The position numbers and the translations under genes were made by a program. 64,000 nt of DNA from Eutreptiella sp. 'Long Island Sound 2002' (Eukaryota > Euglenozoa > Euglenophyceae > Eutreptiales > Eutreptiaceae). This document shows positions 40,683 to 52,632 of this stretch, piece after piece (the stretch's first letter is position 1; every line of letters starts with the position of its first letter). Below the pieces are notes generated by a model that did no database searches, was not told where the DNA came from, and was given only the letters and a program-made list of their open reading frames with translations. Location: positions 82,621,918 to 82,685,917 of the forward strand of contig OZ038382.1 in assembly GCA_964036045.1 (NCBI GenBank), read 5' to 3'.

Positions 40683-42982
40683 CGCGGCTGGGCTCCACAG
40701 TGCGAGTGCAACGAAGGGAATTCGACAGGCGTCTCACTGTCGTTCTCTCTGGCAGGGCCACAGGCGGGGCCACAGTCTAGTCCGCAGATACACCCCCCCG
40801 ACACACACACACACACGCACAAGGCAACCAGGATGGGGTGAGAGACGGGGACCGAGGGTACACAAGATGGAAGAGACCCCAAAGAAAAGGTTAGGGGCGA
40901 CAGAGTAGGGCGGGGGTAGAGCACGCGGGTGGCACACACGAGTGACAGCGCGGCTCAGACAGGGAGGGGAGACGTACAGGCTGGGTCGACTGCGAGAAGG
41001 AGATTGGGGGGGGAGACGGGCGAGTGAGAGGGCGCGGGGCTGCAGTACGGGGATAGCACAGAGAAGAGCAGGGGACACACGCAGGGCGCGCGGGAGCAGC
41101 GGAGAGCGCAAACACGGGGACACCAAAAAAAAATAAACCAACAGCAGAACAGGCGGACACACAGGAAAGACACGTAGAGGTGGCAGGGCGCGGGAGGAGG
41201 GGGGAACAGGGGGCCAACAAGGGCGCAAAAGACCACAATGTCTCTCACAGTGAAGCACCATGCGGATGACCCGCATTGAGCCGTACCGGCCGCCCCGCCC
41301 GACCATTAGGGAGCTGATAAGGCGGCGGCCGGCGGGGGAGGACGATGGGGGAGTCCCCCTGAAAGGGTGTCCGGGGAGGACGCCCAGGTCGGCCTACAGG
41401 TCGGAAGCCAGGGCGGAAGCCCTCAGGCGCGTGAAAGTGCGCGGGATACAACCATGGCGCGGGGACGACCAGCGGGGAGCACACGGAGCAGGAGAACAAC
41501 ACTAAGAGGGCGGGCAGGAGACAGAGGGGAGGGGAGGGTGGAGAGGGGAGAAAAAAGATTAACTTCAACGTAGGCTTAAATGGCTGGGACGCGAGGTAGG
41601 GGCGCCCACCTGGCATGGCCGGGGACCGCCAAGGGCCGCGCCACAGGATGGCCGTGGGACTGGACGGGAGCCGAGACAGATGGCGATGCAGTGTTGTTGT
41701 GCGTGCATGCAGGGAGGAGGGTACCACGCGGCAAAAAGCACGGCGAATAATAAACCGCAAACGACACCCCACAGCACCAAAAGGGGACGGGACAGAAGAG
41801 GGCGTGTGGCTAGGGCCACGCGCCGGCCCAAGGGGACTAGGACAGCATGGGAGGCGGCACAGGAGTAAGAGGCGGGGGCGGGCGGGGAGCGACCCGTGCT
41901 AGGCGCACAAAACGGTCCCCGGATGGATGAGGATCCAGTGGGCCCGCGCCACAGGGTTCCTGGCGGCCCGGTGGGGTATAGACACGGGATGAGGGATGGG
42001 ATGGGGCCGCACAACAGCCCAGGGGGTTAGGCCGGGGCCGCGGCACAGGGGAAAGGGGCGGGGGCGGGAAGGGAGCGACCCGTGCTAGGTGCACGAAACG
42101 GTCCCCGGATGGAAGAGGATCCCGCGCCACAGGGTTGCTGGCGACCTTGTGGGGTATAAACACGGGATGACGGGAAAGGGGGACGGGACGGAGAAGGGCG
42201 TGTGGCTAGGGCCGGACAACGGCCCGACGGGGTAGGGAGTCCACGGGACGCTGGGAACGGGCCGGTGCCGGGATGTGGCAAAGGGGAATGGGACATGGGA
42301 TCGGAAGGGAGACCGGAAGCGCCAAGCAACAGCCCCGTGGGATTAGGAAACCAGTCGCCATGGAGTGGTGAACCATGGGCCAACCATGGGGAACCTGACC
42401 ACAGGAAGTCGGGAAAATGCCGTGAACTCCGGTACGGCCGTGAGGTGTCCGCAGGGGTGAGGGTTGACCTTGAAATCCCCGGGTCAATGGCCTGAGTACA
42501 CGTAGGTTCACGCATCAGCGGGACCAGGGGGAACGTGGAAAGGGTGGCCCCCTGGCCTCCAGCCGTGGATGGACGACACCCAAGTGCATCCGGGATCCGA
42601 GTGGGTACTCCAACCGGTGAGGGATGGGGAGTGGTGGAATGTGGTTGACAGAGAGAAATGCTCCGCTGTCGGCGAGGGCTATCCACAGGAAACCCGCCTG
42701 CAGGCGCCCAAAAGGCTGTGCTAAGGGGGGGAAGGCCAGGGGATTCTTCAAAGAGTGACCGGAAGGAGCTGAAACCGTGATGGGCAGCGACTGAAGGGAA
42801 CCTACCGCCGGTCATGCCCCACGGGAACCTGGTTGAAGTTCTCGGCCGTGAGGTGAGACAGGGGTCGCCAGGGGAACTGATGGTGGAGAGCTCTCCTTCC
42901 CGCCAGAGGCGGCCACCATGTAAAACAAACAAGGAGATGTCAGATGAGGCTGTGGACGCGGCCGCCCTTACTTACTAACTTA
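40683..42982. other. Purine-rich 2.3-kb insert between direct repeats
   Basis: The plus strand is visibly A/G-rich. It holds a duplicated 100-bp stretch (41,900-42,005 and 42,080-42,180, sharing GTCCCCGGATGGA, CCACAGGGTT and GGGGTATA). ORFs on the minus strand are long because the strand is pyrimidine-rich, with Pro/Ser/Leu composition and no motif; I do not call them genes. Confidence 0.55.
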
Positions 42983-43599
42983 CTTCATTCTTTGTGAAGA
43001 GGCATGTCTGCAGTGCGCTTCATTTGGTGCCTTTGTCATTTGTCTCCTCTGTTTTTTGGTTGGTTCTTAGACCTTGGCTGCCAGGCCTAGGTAGATTCAA
43101 GGGGGAAAGGGAAAGGCTGCCGCAACAACAACGCCGGCTCTTGCCTGTGGATGCAGATAAACATGGTGACGTTGAGTGATACTGCCCTGTCCATTCAGAA
43201 TCCTGCTTTTGGTGTGTTGTTTGAATGCATTAATGTTTTTTCTTTTAGCAGGTTTTTTCCGGCCAATTTTGACTTTTTTTTGCTATTGTTCTACCTATTC
43301 AGGGCTGAGTAGGGCTGTGCAGCAATGAGCAACCTGACTGTTCTGTGACGGGGAGCCATCGCTGTACCCGCGCATAAGAACCTGATTTTTTATGCGAAAG
43401 AAACGTAGGGCTGAGTAGGGCTGTACAACAATCATCAACCGGAACGTTTTCCTCGGTGAGCCTCGATGGATGGCTGGTTTAATTATGGAAAGGTACTGTA
43501 GGTAAGTAGGCTGAGTAAGGCTGTGCAACAATGATCAACCAGACCTTTCTGTCGCGGGGAGCCAGATATGTACCAGCGCAGAAAAAGCCGCTTCATTTA
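42983..43599. repeat. 620-bp direct repeat, right copy
   Basis: Second copy of 40,065-40,682, with perhaps 5-10 percent difference by eye. A further GTAGGGTGAGAAGGGTTGTG unit extends it to about 43,710. Confidence 0.85.
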
Positions 43600-43710
43600 T
43601 GGAAAAGTTCTGTATGCAAGTAGGGTGAGAAGGGTTGTGCAACAATCATCAACCGCACCTTCCTGTTGTGGGGAGCCGCCGATGCACCCACGCAGAAAAA
43701 GCTCATTTAG

Positions 43711-46700
43711 CCTTTCAAATGCCTAACTGGCCCAACTTGGCGTGCAAAAACAGCTTATTTGGAACCCTTTCTACATAACGGTGGACTCCATGCCTCTCAA
43801 TATGTATTCAAAAGTAGTAGATGTTTGGTACTGGGTGTCTTAGGATAGGTCCTGGGACGCCATGAATAAAAGAACCATGGTTCTAATGCCCATTGGCTTG
43901 TCACTATATTTTGGCTTTGAAAAAAGAACGCTGCTTTTCATGAGGGTTCTCACGTATTGCGACGTATTGCGACGTTTCTACATGGTGGGATAGAACAACC
44001 GTCCCATGCCGCTTCAAGCCATTGTTTCTTCTTTCTTCTAATGCGAGAAACCGTTGCAGTGCATTAAGCAAGAAGGCTACCAGCGTTTGGCTCTTGGGGG
44101 GGGGGGGTGCATTGCAATGAAGTGCGAAGTGCATGACGAAAGACGGGTCAGTTTTGATTGAAAATCATGAATCGTTGGCTTAGAATGGGGGGTTCTTTTA
44201 GGCAGCAGGACAGTTTATTGACCCCAGGCCCCTTTTTGGAGGGTTGTGGACTCAGAAAACCGGGCTTTGTACGGTAGTGCAGCAGTCCATCAAGTGTTGT
44301 AGAGCCGAAATCACCAACAATCATCATTTTTTGCCCACAAACTATGGAAAAAGCCAAATATTGATATCCCGGGCGCGCTTCGTTTGGGCATCAAATCGGG
44401 TGTCCAAGCCTTTTCACGTGGTTTTTATGAGGGCCCCCTCTGTTTCCAGGGCCCTGAGTCCAGAAGACAAGCTGTGAGAGAAAATTCTCTTGATTATGAC
44501 TCCAAAAAATGCCCTTTTTGGTTTGACAGCTTGTCTGGTTGCATGTGCTGTTTGGGCCCCCCGGGGGTGCATTTTTGGACACAATTTCGGTATAGAAGCG
44601 TTTTGAACCATATTTCATGATCAATGAATGCACATGGACACATTCAAAAGCCATCAAAAAGCATGAAAGTAATTTGCCGGCACTTGGTTGTGTGCGAGGG
44701 TATTCAGTGGCGGATGTAGAAGGCAATGATGGGGATGGTCATGGAGGCAATTGACATGAGAAAAGCACAAAAATTAGGGTACCCTATGTGACAAATGAAT
44801 CACAGTGGTTCACCAAGCACACATGGCAGGACTGGTCTGGATTTGGCTCTCGGGCAGGAGGAAGGATCCTTGAGTCCCTGTACCCATTGCCACTCGGACC
44901 CTTAAGCTGTATTAGGAGTTGGTGGCACCCAATTCTGGGTGCAGAAATGGCAAACGTAGGCACAATTGAGGTAATTCCGATAGATGGCTCAGGCAGCCAA
45001 GGCTGAACCCATGGTACATGGGATAGGAGGTGAGCCCTAAGACTGATATCTAAATGCTAGAGTGCAAATTAGGTCCAGGACGCCGATGGGCATAAAGATA
45101 TGCAGCCGCCATTTGACCACATGAGGGGCTCATATTGGGGTTCCAAAAGGGGTGATTTGATATACCCAAAAATGAGCCAAAAGTGAAAGTATTCCCATGG
45201 CCATATCTCCATGATGGCTTCGAGACAGGACGGGCCTGAGACCCCTTCAGGGTAAAATGTGGATCCACATGTACTTAGTTCCCAAAGATCTACATATGCC
45301 ATAGCATGGCGATGGCCGGAATAGAGCCCACAAGTGCCCAAATGGCAACATTGCCCATACTCAGCTTGGGCTAGCTCCATATGAGTGTGCGCTTTGGTCT
45401 GCCCATGTGGCATGTGAGTCAGGGGGACCAATATGCACAAGCTATCCACCATATACTGCCCACTGGTCCATGCGTCCGACGTGCGTGAGGGGGCTGAACA
45501 TGGTGCCTGTCGGGCCAAAAAGATGGAAAATTGCAAAACAAATGGCCACAAATGCGCACACCTATGGTGGGGGCAGAAGAGGTACATGTCTGAGTTGCAG
45601 CTGGGTATGCCCTAGAAAGACTATCAAGTCCTATGTGTCCAATATACCTTTTGGGCGTCGACCAAATCTTCCTGGATTAGGGAATGGCACAGTCGCCAAG
45701 TGAGCCCATTATTTGGGATTGACCCAAATCACCCACAAGATGACCATGGTATGCCAGCCCCGAGAAGACGTATTGGCTGGGTCCAAGATATCTTGAGAAC
45801 TGAAGTATGTAGCCTCAAAACATCACTTGGTAATGATGTCAATTGAGCGCAGCATTGAGATATGAGAGTGCCACTTGATATCGAGACGGCTCAAAAATAG
45901 GAAAATTGATGAAAAAGGATGAAAAATGGACTTGAAATCCCCACAAATATATTCTAATATATGGGTTACATTGAGTAGCTGCTATTCCTTTCACACGGCA
46001 TGTCTTGACACTGAAGACCTTCCATTCCACGCTTCGGCTCCACTTGGGATGCCATGGAAGGTTACAGGCGCTGCTCCCCAAGTCGGCACATAGAAATATG
46101 GGCAAATGCAAATAGCACACCTTGCTTGCACTGCATCACTTTGGGTGTGCTCTCCATGAGCCATTGTGCAGTGGTTTGGCTTTCAAGTGTTGCTTTGGGT
46201 TAGGAAGAAGGGCTCTGCTGAATTCCGGGTCATTGGCAGGTTGGTCTTGCAATGGTGCAACCGCCAAATGGGCACATGAGATAACCCATATTTGACCAAC
46301 AACCCTCCCCAAGCATTATATACCCAACCGAGTGACCAAGGACCGAAGTATGCCTATATTCCTATGTGACGTTGGTCCTTGAACACACATGCCAGTGATT
46401 GAATTAGAATTCGACTTCACTTCGGAAAGTCAATTTTCGGCATACAAGCACAAAATGTGGTCAGGTGAGTTGCAATGGACTTATGGGCTCCGGGGGAGTC
46501 TGGTGATATGACCCGGGTGTGGAGGCGTGCAAAGAGGGGGGATCTAGCGACCCCACGTACTTTTACATGTACTTGGTCGCCAAGTACATGAGATTGCCCA
46601 ATTTTGGAAAAACACCAAAAATGTATAACCCTTTAGGCATATTCAGTTCGGAGACAATGGTTTCAATATGAGGTTGAAGGAGGCAGACCCACATCAACAC

Positions 46701-47230
46701 TGCCTATGAGGCACACTAGGCAGACCTTGGGAGCTTGAACGCGCGAATCCCTTGTTAGAGGGCTTGGGGGATGAAAGCGCATTTCGAGATTTTTCTTTAC
46801 GGGAAAAATTGGCGACTTATGTCCAAAAATAGAGGGAGAATTGCGGAATACTCCATGTGTGTTTCGCCGTTAAGTTGTCAAAAAAAACGCCTTTCAACTG
46901 TGGCTTCACAGAGCCGCGCAACAGGCGGCGCCGTCATTTGTGAGCGCGACAACGTGTGTCCGTGATAGAATGAAAGAAAGAATCGCCGCAAGTGCAAGCC
47001 GATTCGCAATCAATGCATTGACCAATTGCCGTCCCAAATCTGTACAAAGTACATGATTCGGCGGCGTAGGCGTGCCTGGTTTCGCGTCACAAACCATTCA
47101 GAAAAACTGAGGTAGGTAGGTAGGAATTTTCGGGAGCCCGGGATGCCTTCTTTGACAATGCAGGACGAAGGTCTCATCAAGCAGACGTTCTGTCCCTCCC
47201 ACTGCCCTAGGTTAGGTGCCTCTTTAGCCG
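43711..47230. other. Gene-poor, AT-richer DNA
   Basis: Only short unconvincing ORFs in all frames. It resembles 6.5-8.5 kb in base composition and phrase style, though I could not find a firm alignment. It contains the hairpin at 46,566-46,590 and a G13-like run at 44,097-44,108. Confidence 0.5.
46566..46590. repeat. Perfect 11-bp inverted repeat, 3-base loop
   Basis: CATGTACTTGG and CCAAGTACATG around TCG. No coding context; next to an ACGTAC repeat of the same core (46,556). It could be a binding site or a small cruciform. Confidence 0.75.
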
Positions 47231-48726
47231 CCCCCACAGGCGCTTAGGAAGGCAGTGTCGCAACCACCCGGATGGGATGGTGTCCCAACATGTGCCCGTT
47301 GGTAGGGTCACATGCCCCATCCTGTGGTCGGGAGCTCTGGGGGGCTGCCCAGCCGTGAAGAGTATCTCTCACCACGGGGGGTATTGCTGTCCCGAGTCTA
47401 TGGTACGATCGCCTCACCCCTGTGGCTCTAGTTGCGGGGGCCTGCTGCTTGGCAGGCACCCCCGTCCTGGGTTTTGTGCCAACAGGTCCGTCACTGGTTG
47501 TTGCCATGGCTCTGGGTGACATTTGTCATGGTCCCCGGTGCAGGCTAGCCGGGCTTGGACCAGTGGCCTTGGAATACCGCTCCCGCTACTGGCCTGGAGG
47601 GTCAGCTGGATCGCGACAGTGCGTCCGACCCTTGTGGTGTGGTTTGTTACCTCCTGTCCCTCTGCTGCCCTAGGTGCGTTTGCGTGTGCGGTGTCCGGGG
47701 CCTCTTCGTGCTTGTTCACCGGTGCACGTGCCCTGTGTGTTCTGTGTGCGGTCACCGCGGCCACTTGGCGCTTGTTCACCGGTGCGCGCGCTGTGTGCTG
47801 CACGCGCTTGCAGTTCGTGTCTTCGTTGGGGTCACTTCCCCCCTCCTTATTGTTTTTGTGTTTGATTTTTTCTGCTTGATGCGATCATCCTTTTGAAATT
47901 GCTTTCGTTATTGATTTTCTTTTATGTTGCTGTTGCCTGCCTGAGGGTTTCTTGCTTTTGTTTTTGCCTTTTTCTTTTTGAAGGAAAAGCGGAAAACCGG
48001 CATGCGAACACTACCAGCACAGGCATGCGCAACTTGACCAGCCGTGCACCAGTGCTGTGTTCCTCGTTGTGGTGCGTGTTGCTGGTGTCTTCTCGGCGGT
48101 TGCGCCCCAGGGGTGCGGCACGCGCGTCATCATGTACACGGGTGCGGGTTAGGGTGGGTTCGGCTGGGTGTCTCTCTGCGTCTTGGTTAGTCAGGTGATG
48201 TTGGCTGGTTAGGCGGATCTGATGGCTGTGGTCGCGGGCTTTGGCTACCTTTCCGCCTCGGTGGGCTGCATCAGGCTCAGAGGGTCAGGGGTTGTGGGTC
48301 GTGGTTCGTGTTTATCGGCTCCCGGTTAAGCTTTGGGTGGGACCATTGGGCATGATGTGCGGGTTAGGCGGTTTCGGTGGGATAGGCGGATTTGACGGCT
48401 GCGGACATGGGCTTGGTGCCGTTGGGCGCGGCAGGTGTTCGTTGGCATGTGCATTGATGTTCAGCGGCTTCCGGTTTGCGTGGCTTCTTCTGGGCAGGGT
48501 CCCGCGTCTTGTTTGGTCGCGGTGGCTGGCGGGGTATTGGTTAGTGAGTGCGTCCCTGCGGGGGGCAGCGGTGGGCGGGTTTTTCAGGCCGGGTCGGTTT
48601 CTGGGCGGTTCGACTGGTAGGTGGGGAGCTGTCGCTGGCCAGTTGGGTGCCTCAGATATGGTCGGGCTTGGCTGGGGCGGGTGCAGGCTGCGATGGCTCG
48701 CGGTGCCTTGTGGTTGATGGGCCAGT

Positions 48727-49446
48727 TTAGTTTGAGGCCTGGGGCCCGTGTAGCTGGGTGCAGCGGCCTGTGGTCGCAGGGAGCGTCGTCAGTGTGTAGC
48801 CCGGGCGTGGCCCTGGAAGTAATCCCGCCGTGGGGTCAGGGGGGTGCGCCGCCAGCCGGGGGGTCAGGCGCGTCATGCTGTGTGGCGCACGGGGTTCCCG
48901 GGGTGCCGGGGCTGGGGGCGGTGTTGGTGCTGCTGACATCTGTGCGTCGGCGCTTGCAGGGTTGTGAGGGGTGTTCCTGGGTGGGAGTGGGCTTGGGTTG
49001 ATGTCCCATAGGCGCCTTCCTTCCATCCGTGTCGCCTGGAGGGTCTCTTGCAGGCGCCTGAGGACACACGGGTGGTTTCTTGGGTGCCGTGAGCTCGCGG
49101 GGTGGACTCCCTGGGGATGGAGCGCATCGGCCAGCATAGCTTCCCATGCATCCTGCGTCATCGATCCCCCCGCAAGCTGGAGTTGACAATTCTCCGCCGA
49201 CTCCCTGCGGGGCGGGTGCACCAGGCCCTGGAGGGAGGGCTCCGCCCAGGCGAACTTCCGCAGCCACCACGATCCACGGCCAGGTCCCTTGCCTTGAACG
49301 TGGGCGTGGGCATGCGGGTGGGTTCGTGTGGTGGGGTGATGAGGACTGGCGGAGGCGGTCCGCCTTGGGGACTCGACCCAGTTCTGCGGCGTGGGGGTGC
49401 GCGGGGAGTGGGCGCGGCGTGGGCGTACGCGGACACGTTGATGCAT
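48727..49446 (-). pseudogene. Minus-strand segment of the 47-54 kb block (GSMTQDAWEAM)
   Basis: The minus strand here is C/A-rich, so long ORFs arise by chance. This frame still has a non-repetitive core: SWWLRKFAWAEPSLQGLVHP, RRESAENCQLQLAGGSMTQD, AWEAMLADALHPQGVHPASS, CVLRRLQETLQATRMEGRRL, then a Pro-rich tail. That core is not what C-rich DNA would give by chance. An overlapping ORF in another frame (48,836-49,573) is pure Pro/Arg/Ala and probably a shadow. Function unknown. Confidence 0.35.
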
Positions 49447-49599
49447 GGATACGGACTCTGCCTCGGGGTTTGGTTGGGGTCAATGGGGGCGGCGGTAACA
49501 GGGCATCTGCTGGACGTGGGCAGACACCGGGGGCTTGTAGGGGGGTTAGAGCGCTGCTGGCTGCGCCTGGCATTTCTCCGGCCCGTTCAGGGGAGTGGT

Positions 49600-50301
49600 C
49601 TAGCTGCGAGCCCCGGTTGCGGTTTTTGGGTGGTGGGGGGATGAGCTGCGTTGTACCTCGGCTGTGGCGCGTTCCGCCCTGAGGGTGGTGGCGGCGGCGT
49701 CCGTGACGGCTGGCGGTGCCAGGGGACGGCGGTTGTAGAGGACGTCTGCGGGGGGTTTGGGTTTGCGCTGTTGGCGTGGTGACGGGCTTGGGCTTGGGCT
49801 CAGGTTTGGCAGGGGGATGGAGCCTTGGCGTGGTGGCGGGTTTGGGTGGCTGCTTGGCGGTGATCTTTGATGGTGGCTGGGTTTTGGGTTGCAGCCTGGC
49901 GGCGGGTTTGGGTTTTGGCTGGGCTGCGGGTGCGGGCTCCGCTGGGGTGCGCTGCCGCCCTGCTTTGCTCGTGGCGGGTCATGGCACTGCGGTGGCCTTG
50001 GCGGTGGCCGGGGCGCTGACGGCGGGGACTGGCTGGAGGCACACGTGGATGGTGTTGCCCGCGATCTGGGGGGTGGTGTGCTGGGTGAGGGTGTGGTGGT
50101 GGTGGTCCACGAGGTGGTTGTGGTGGTGAAGTCAGAGGCCGAGGAGACGGAGGTGGGGGATGGCGCAGGGTCCCGGGCGGAGTCGGACATGGAGGAGATG
50201 GACGTGGGGGACGCCAGGGCCTCTCGGTCGGTGGGGGCGGGCGCTGATTGATGGGCCCTGTGGGCAATGAGGGTGAGGCTGGGCCTCAGGGCATCGGGCA
50301 T
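49600..50301 (-). CDS. Pro/Ser/Thr-rich ORF in the minus-strand block
   Basis: 233 codons, beginning PDALRPSLTLIAHRAHQSAP and then low-complexity Pro/Ser/Thr/His text to a stop at 49,600. It may be a disordered protein or just an open frame in C-rich DNA; only its position directly after the 507-codon ORF on the same strand favours it. No motif. Confidence 0.25.
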   Translation of the reverse strand: MPDALRPSLTLIAHRAHQSAPAPTDREALASPTSISSMSDSARDPAPSPTSVSSASDFTTTTTSWTTTTTPSPSTPPPRSRATPSTCASSQSPPSAPRPPPRPPQCHDPPRAKQGGSAPQRSPHPQPSQNPNPPPGCNPKPSHHQRSPPSSHPNPPPRQGSIPLPNLSPSPSPSPRQQRKPKPPADVLYNRRPLAPPAVTDAAATTLRAERATAEVQRSSSPHHPKTATGARS

Positions 50302-50389
50302 GTGCCCGCGTGTTCCCTGGCTTCCTGTGTGCGTGCAGGTGCTGGTGCTGTGGGTTGTGTCGTGTGTGGTGTGTGGTGGCGTCGTGGAG

Positions 50390-51913
50390 TTATCTTGGAT
50401 GCGCGGGTTGTTGACTTACCCGGTGGGGGTACACTGCAGCTCCAGGACGTGTGGGTGTGACTGCTGGAGGCAGTCGAGGGTTCTGAAGAAGCACCGCTGG
50501 ATGCCCGGCATATCCTCCTCTGTGAGGCAGGGGTAGTGTTTGTTGGGGGTGTCCTGGTCTGGCCAAAGCAGGGTCATGAGGCGGGCTGCCACAATGATTG
50601 AGCAGAGCTACATGGGGATCCGACGCGGGGTTGGTGGGTCCCGTGCGTTTCAGGGGGGCCCCCGTCTGCTCGAAACGGAGCGTGACATTCCACGCCAACC
50701 GCTCTGGGGGACTTTGCCATGACCGTTCAGTCGGTTTGGCAAGGCAGTACATCGCCCTGCCAAAGCTAAGGTTGCCGCTGCGGATTAAGAGAAGGATGCC
50801 CAGGGACTTGCGCCCCCACGTGCACCAGAAGTGGGGGTCGTCAGGCTTGTCGGGCCTGGTGTACCTGTGGGGGCTTGGGCTGTGCGGGGGGGGGATGTAG
50901 TTGGCGGGGAGGAGGGAGTCGGTGCCGTGGACCGACCAGGTGTCGCTTGGTGCCTGGTAGTGGGTGGTGGAGAGGGTGTTGTGTTTGTTGTACATGAAGG
51001 CCATGTACATTGAGGGGGCCGGCTGTTGATTGTCGAGGAAGGGAATGTCACCCGGGACGTGATCCCTGAAGTTGCTCAGGGAGGCCACGCGGTCGACCCA
51101 TATCCTCCTTTCCCACGGCATTGTGTCTGTTCGGGTGGTGCCTGGTGAGGCGTGGGCCATGTTGGGCTTGCAGTAGCGGCTGCGGCCCGTGGAGGTCACA
51201 CGCTCAGGCTCTGGGTGTCCGATGAGGTGTCGTACCCAGTCAATGGGGGGCGTCAAGACGCGGTCCCCTGGGCGCCCGCGCCCGGGGCGGGCATTCGCCG
51301 TGGGGGGTGGCAAGGGGGGGTCGCTCGTGTCAGGCGACGTAGGGGAAGGTGTCGAAGAGGAAATCTCGGACGCCTTCCCCCATGGTGGCCGCCTGGACGA
51401 GGGTGGCCGCCCAGATGCGTTGGGTGGTGCCTGAGGTGTGGAGGCGCAGCACCTCCTGGTTTTCGAAACCCCGGAGGTGCTGCCGTACCGCTGAGGGGTT
51501 GTGCGCTGAGTGGGCGAAGGGTTCAGCCAATGTAGTGGCTGGGGCCGCGGCGTGTGGCCAGGGCGGTGGTGTGGGCGAGGGGGGGTGGTTGTCGTTGCTG
51601 TGTGCGGGGGCTGGTGATGGGGTTTCCCTTGGTGGCCGCGGGAGGGGGGGTTCGCGGACATGCCCGTCGGCGGGGGGTCAGAGCGGTAGGAGTTGGTGCT
51701 CGGGTCCTTTGGGGGGGGGGGGGCATGTTGGGGTGCCATTGCTGGGGAGGGGGGTGTTTTCCAGGTTTTTGTTGGTGGGGTGTGTGTGTGCGTCGGGCGG
51801 GTCATGCGACCCCCGGCTGGCCGCGGTGTCGAGGTGGGAGGTGGTATCCTGGGTATCTTGGTGGGGCTGCGGTTCGTAGGCGTTCGGCGGCTGTTGCTGG
51901 GCGGTGCTTGCAT
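50390..51913 (-). CDS. 507-codon unknown ORF, minus-strand block
   Basis: The N-terminal 200 residues are Pro/Thr-rich and of doubtful reality. The middle is convincing: DWVRHLIGHPEPERVTSTGR, MPWERRIWVDRVASLSNFRD, HVPGDIPFLDNQQPAPSMYM, AFMYNKHNTLSTTHYQAPSD, DPHFWCTWGRKSLGILLLIR, RAMYCLAKPTERSWQSPPER, LAWNVTLRFEQTGAPLKRTG. In 51,530-51,330 a different frame carries the better text (VRQHLRGFENQEVLRLHTSG, GVRDFLFDTFPYVA), so a frameshift near 51,330 joins the two. No RT, integrase or transposase motif was found. The protein is unidentified. Confidence 0.45.
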   Translation of the reverse strand: MQAPPSNSRRTPTNRSPTKIPRIPPPTSTPRPAGGRMTRPTHTHTPPTKTWKTPPSPAMAPQHAPPPPKDPSTNSYRSDPPPTGMSANPPSRGHQGKPHHQPPHTATTTTPPRPHHRPGHTPRPQPLHWLNPSPTQRTTPQRYGSTSGVSKTRRCCASTPQAPPNASGRPPSSRRPPWGKASEISSSTPSPTSPDTSDPPLPPPTANARPGRGRPGDRVLTPPIDWVRHLIGHPEPERVTSTGRSRYCKPNMAHASPGTTRTDTMPWERRIWVDRVASLSNFRDHVPGDIPFLDNQQPAPSMYMAFMYNKHNTLSTTHYQAPSDTWSVHGTDSLLPANYIPPPHSPSPHRYTRPDKPDDPHFWCTWGRKSLGILLLIRSGNLSFGRAMYCLAKPTERSWQSPPERLAWNVTLRFEQTGAPLKRTGPTNPASDPHVALLNHCGSPPHDPALARPGHPQQTLPLPHRGGYAGHPAVLLQNPRLPPAVTPTRPGAAVYPHRVSQQPAHPR

Positions 51914-52632
51914 GCCATGGCTGTGGTTGACGGGGCGGTAGGTTGCAATTTGGAACTCTGTTCTGGCCTTGGTTTTGTTGGTGTGCGTGCATGGCCCTCC
52001 GTGGGTCTATGGGGGCGCATGGTGGCCCGAATGTTGTGGGCCCGTGCAGTGGGGTTCGCAGGTGGTGCTGGACCGTGTGGTGGTCGTGGTGAGGGTGTGC
52101 CTGCTGCGTGTGGCACCATGGCACTGTTGGGAACGGTATCAAGGGCTGGTGATGCTGGTAGGTTTGTCCGTGGTACACGCGATGGTGTGGTGCGGTCTAC
52201 TGCGCCGCGTGGGCTGTGTGTCCTGTCAACCCTACCTGTGCTGGGGCGTGGTGGTGAAGGAGCTGTCGGTGGTCGCTCCCGTATTGGGGCAGCGGGGGGC
52301 TGGGGTCGGGGGTGGCGGGGGCGCGCTGATGCCGGTGATGGTGCCATGCTCCCTGGCCCTGCGCGAGTGGCGCGCCCTTTGCGGCCTGAATTTGTGCGGG
52401 CAGCGCTCCCTGTGTGGTGTGCGTCGGGCGGTGTTGGTGCAGGGCTGGGGTGCCGCGGTACGGCGGTGCCGGTCGGCGTTACGGGGGGTGTTGCTGGTGG
52501 AGTGCTCGGGGGCCTTGGAAATGGGGTGGTGCGATGCGGTCAGGCCCCGGTCCTGGTCCGGGTACCGCCCCCTGTTGGCGGGCGCTCTGGCGGGCACCTT
52601 GGCCCGTTTTCACCTTCTTGGCCTGGCGGGCC

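Noticed and set aside
41245-42932. Long minus ORFs of up to 301 codons
   Set aside because: Open only because that strand is pyrimidine-rich; composition is Pro/Ser/Leu and no motif or conserved text appears.
40065-43599. Calling the 620-bp repeats LTRs of an autonomous retrotransposon
   Set aside because: No TG...CA ends, primer-binding site or pol-like coding between them.
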